A stretch of DNA of 15,776 nucleotides, from NCBI GenBank assembly GCA_049281195.1, contig JBAPRR010000128.1, forward strand, positions 1 to 15,776. The letters run 5' to 3'. Below, in pieces: positions 15,678-15,776 of this stretch (positions within the stretch are counted from its first letter, which is position 1; each line of letters opens with the position of its first letter). This DNA is from JBAPRR01 sp049281195 (GTDB taxonomy: Bacteria > Actinomycetota > Acidimicrobiia > Acidimicrobiales > CAVXTF01). Position numbers and translations under genes: made by a program. A model generated the notes under the pieces. The model saw only the letters and a program-made list of their open reading frames with translations, ran no database searches and was not told the origin of the DNA.

Positions 15678-15776
15678 TCAGTCCTCGACCAGGCTGCCCG
15701 CGCCGATTTCGGCGGAAGCCAGGTCCCCTACGTCGGCAAGCCCGATTCCGATCTCATCGATCACGGACTCTTCGGA
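15678..15776 (-). CDS. Possible C-terminal end of a gene entering from the right
   Basis: On the minus strand a frame is open from the window edge to a TGA at 15678-15680, 32 codons. It reads SEESVIDEIGIGLADVGDL and then ASAEIGAGSLVED, with mostly G or C in third positions, as expected for coding DNA here. The tail is too short to assign a family. It would be transcribed in the same direction as the MFS gene, about 135 bp before it. Confidence 0.4.
   Translation of the reverse strand, partial: SEESVIDEIGIGLADVGDLASAEIGAGSLVED

Overview
The window looks like chromosomal DNA of a high-GC Gram-positive bacterium, probably an actinomycete in the broad sense. The support is moderate: GC-rich third codon positions, GTG and TTG starts, a 'type 2' actinobacterial-style orotidine-5'-phosphate decarboxylase, and a very large secreted S53 (sedolisin/kumamolisin) protease. 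An acidimicrobial-type lineage would fit, but nothing here proves it. There are no rRNA or tRNA genes, CRISPR arrays, insertion sequences, integrases or phage genes.

Left part (1-7166, + strand): secreted or surface repeat proteins. The window opens inside a beta-propeller-like protein whose 44-residue unit recurs at an exact 132-bp period. About 200 bp later comes a protein of about 2019 residues: signal peptide, pro-kumamolisin activation domain, S53 catalytic domain with all key residues, 14 consecutive Cys-paired Ycf48/BNR-like blades, one MBG-like module and seven Ig-like modules. This is the most unusual object in the window.

Middle part (7169-11915, - strand): four genes read leftward. 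They are an alpha/beta hydrolase, a GT-C (GT39-like) membrane glycosyltransferase, a patatin-like phospholipase with a strong ribosome binding site, and a GNAT acetyltransferase 42 bp behind the patatin gene. The last two probably form an operon. The acetyltransferase meets the protease gene tail to tail with 2 bp between stop codons.

Right part (12092-15776): a REC-HD-GYP response regulator (predicted c-di-GMP phosphodiesterase) reads rightward and is followed 20 bp later by pyrF. The pyrF stop codon overlaps the stop of a convergent 14-TM DHA2-type MFS exporter. The last 99 bases hold what looks like the C-terminal end of another minus-strand gene.

I see no multi-gene defence or mobile system. 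The best candidate for something undescribed is the architecture of the giant S53 protease and its possible link to the adjacent perfectly periodic propeller gene. The HD-GYP/pyrF pairing is a second, weaker lead.
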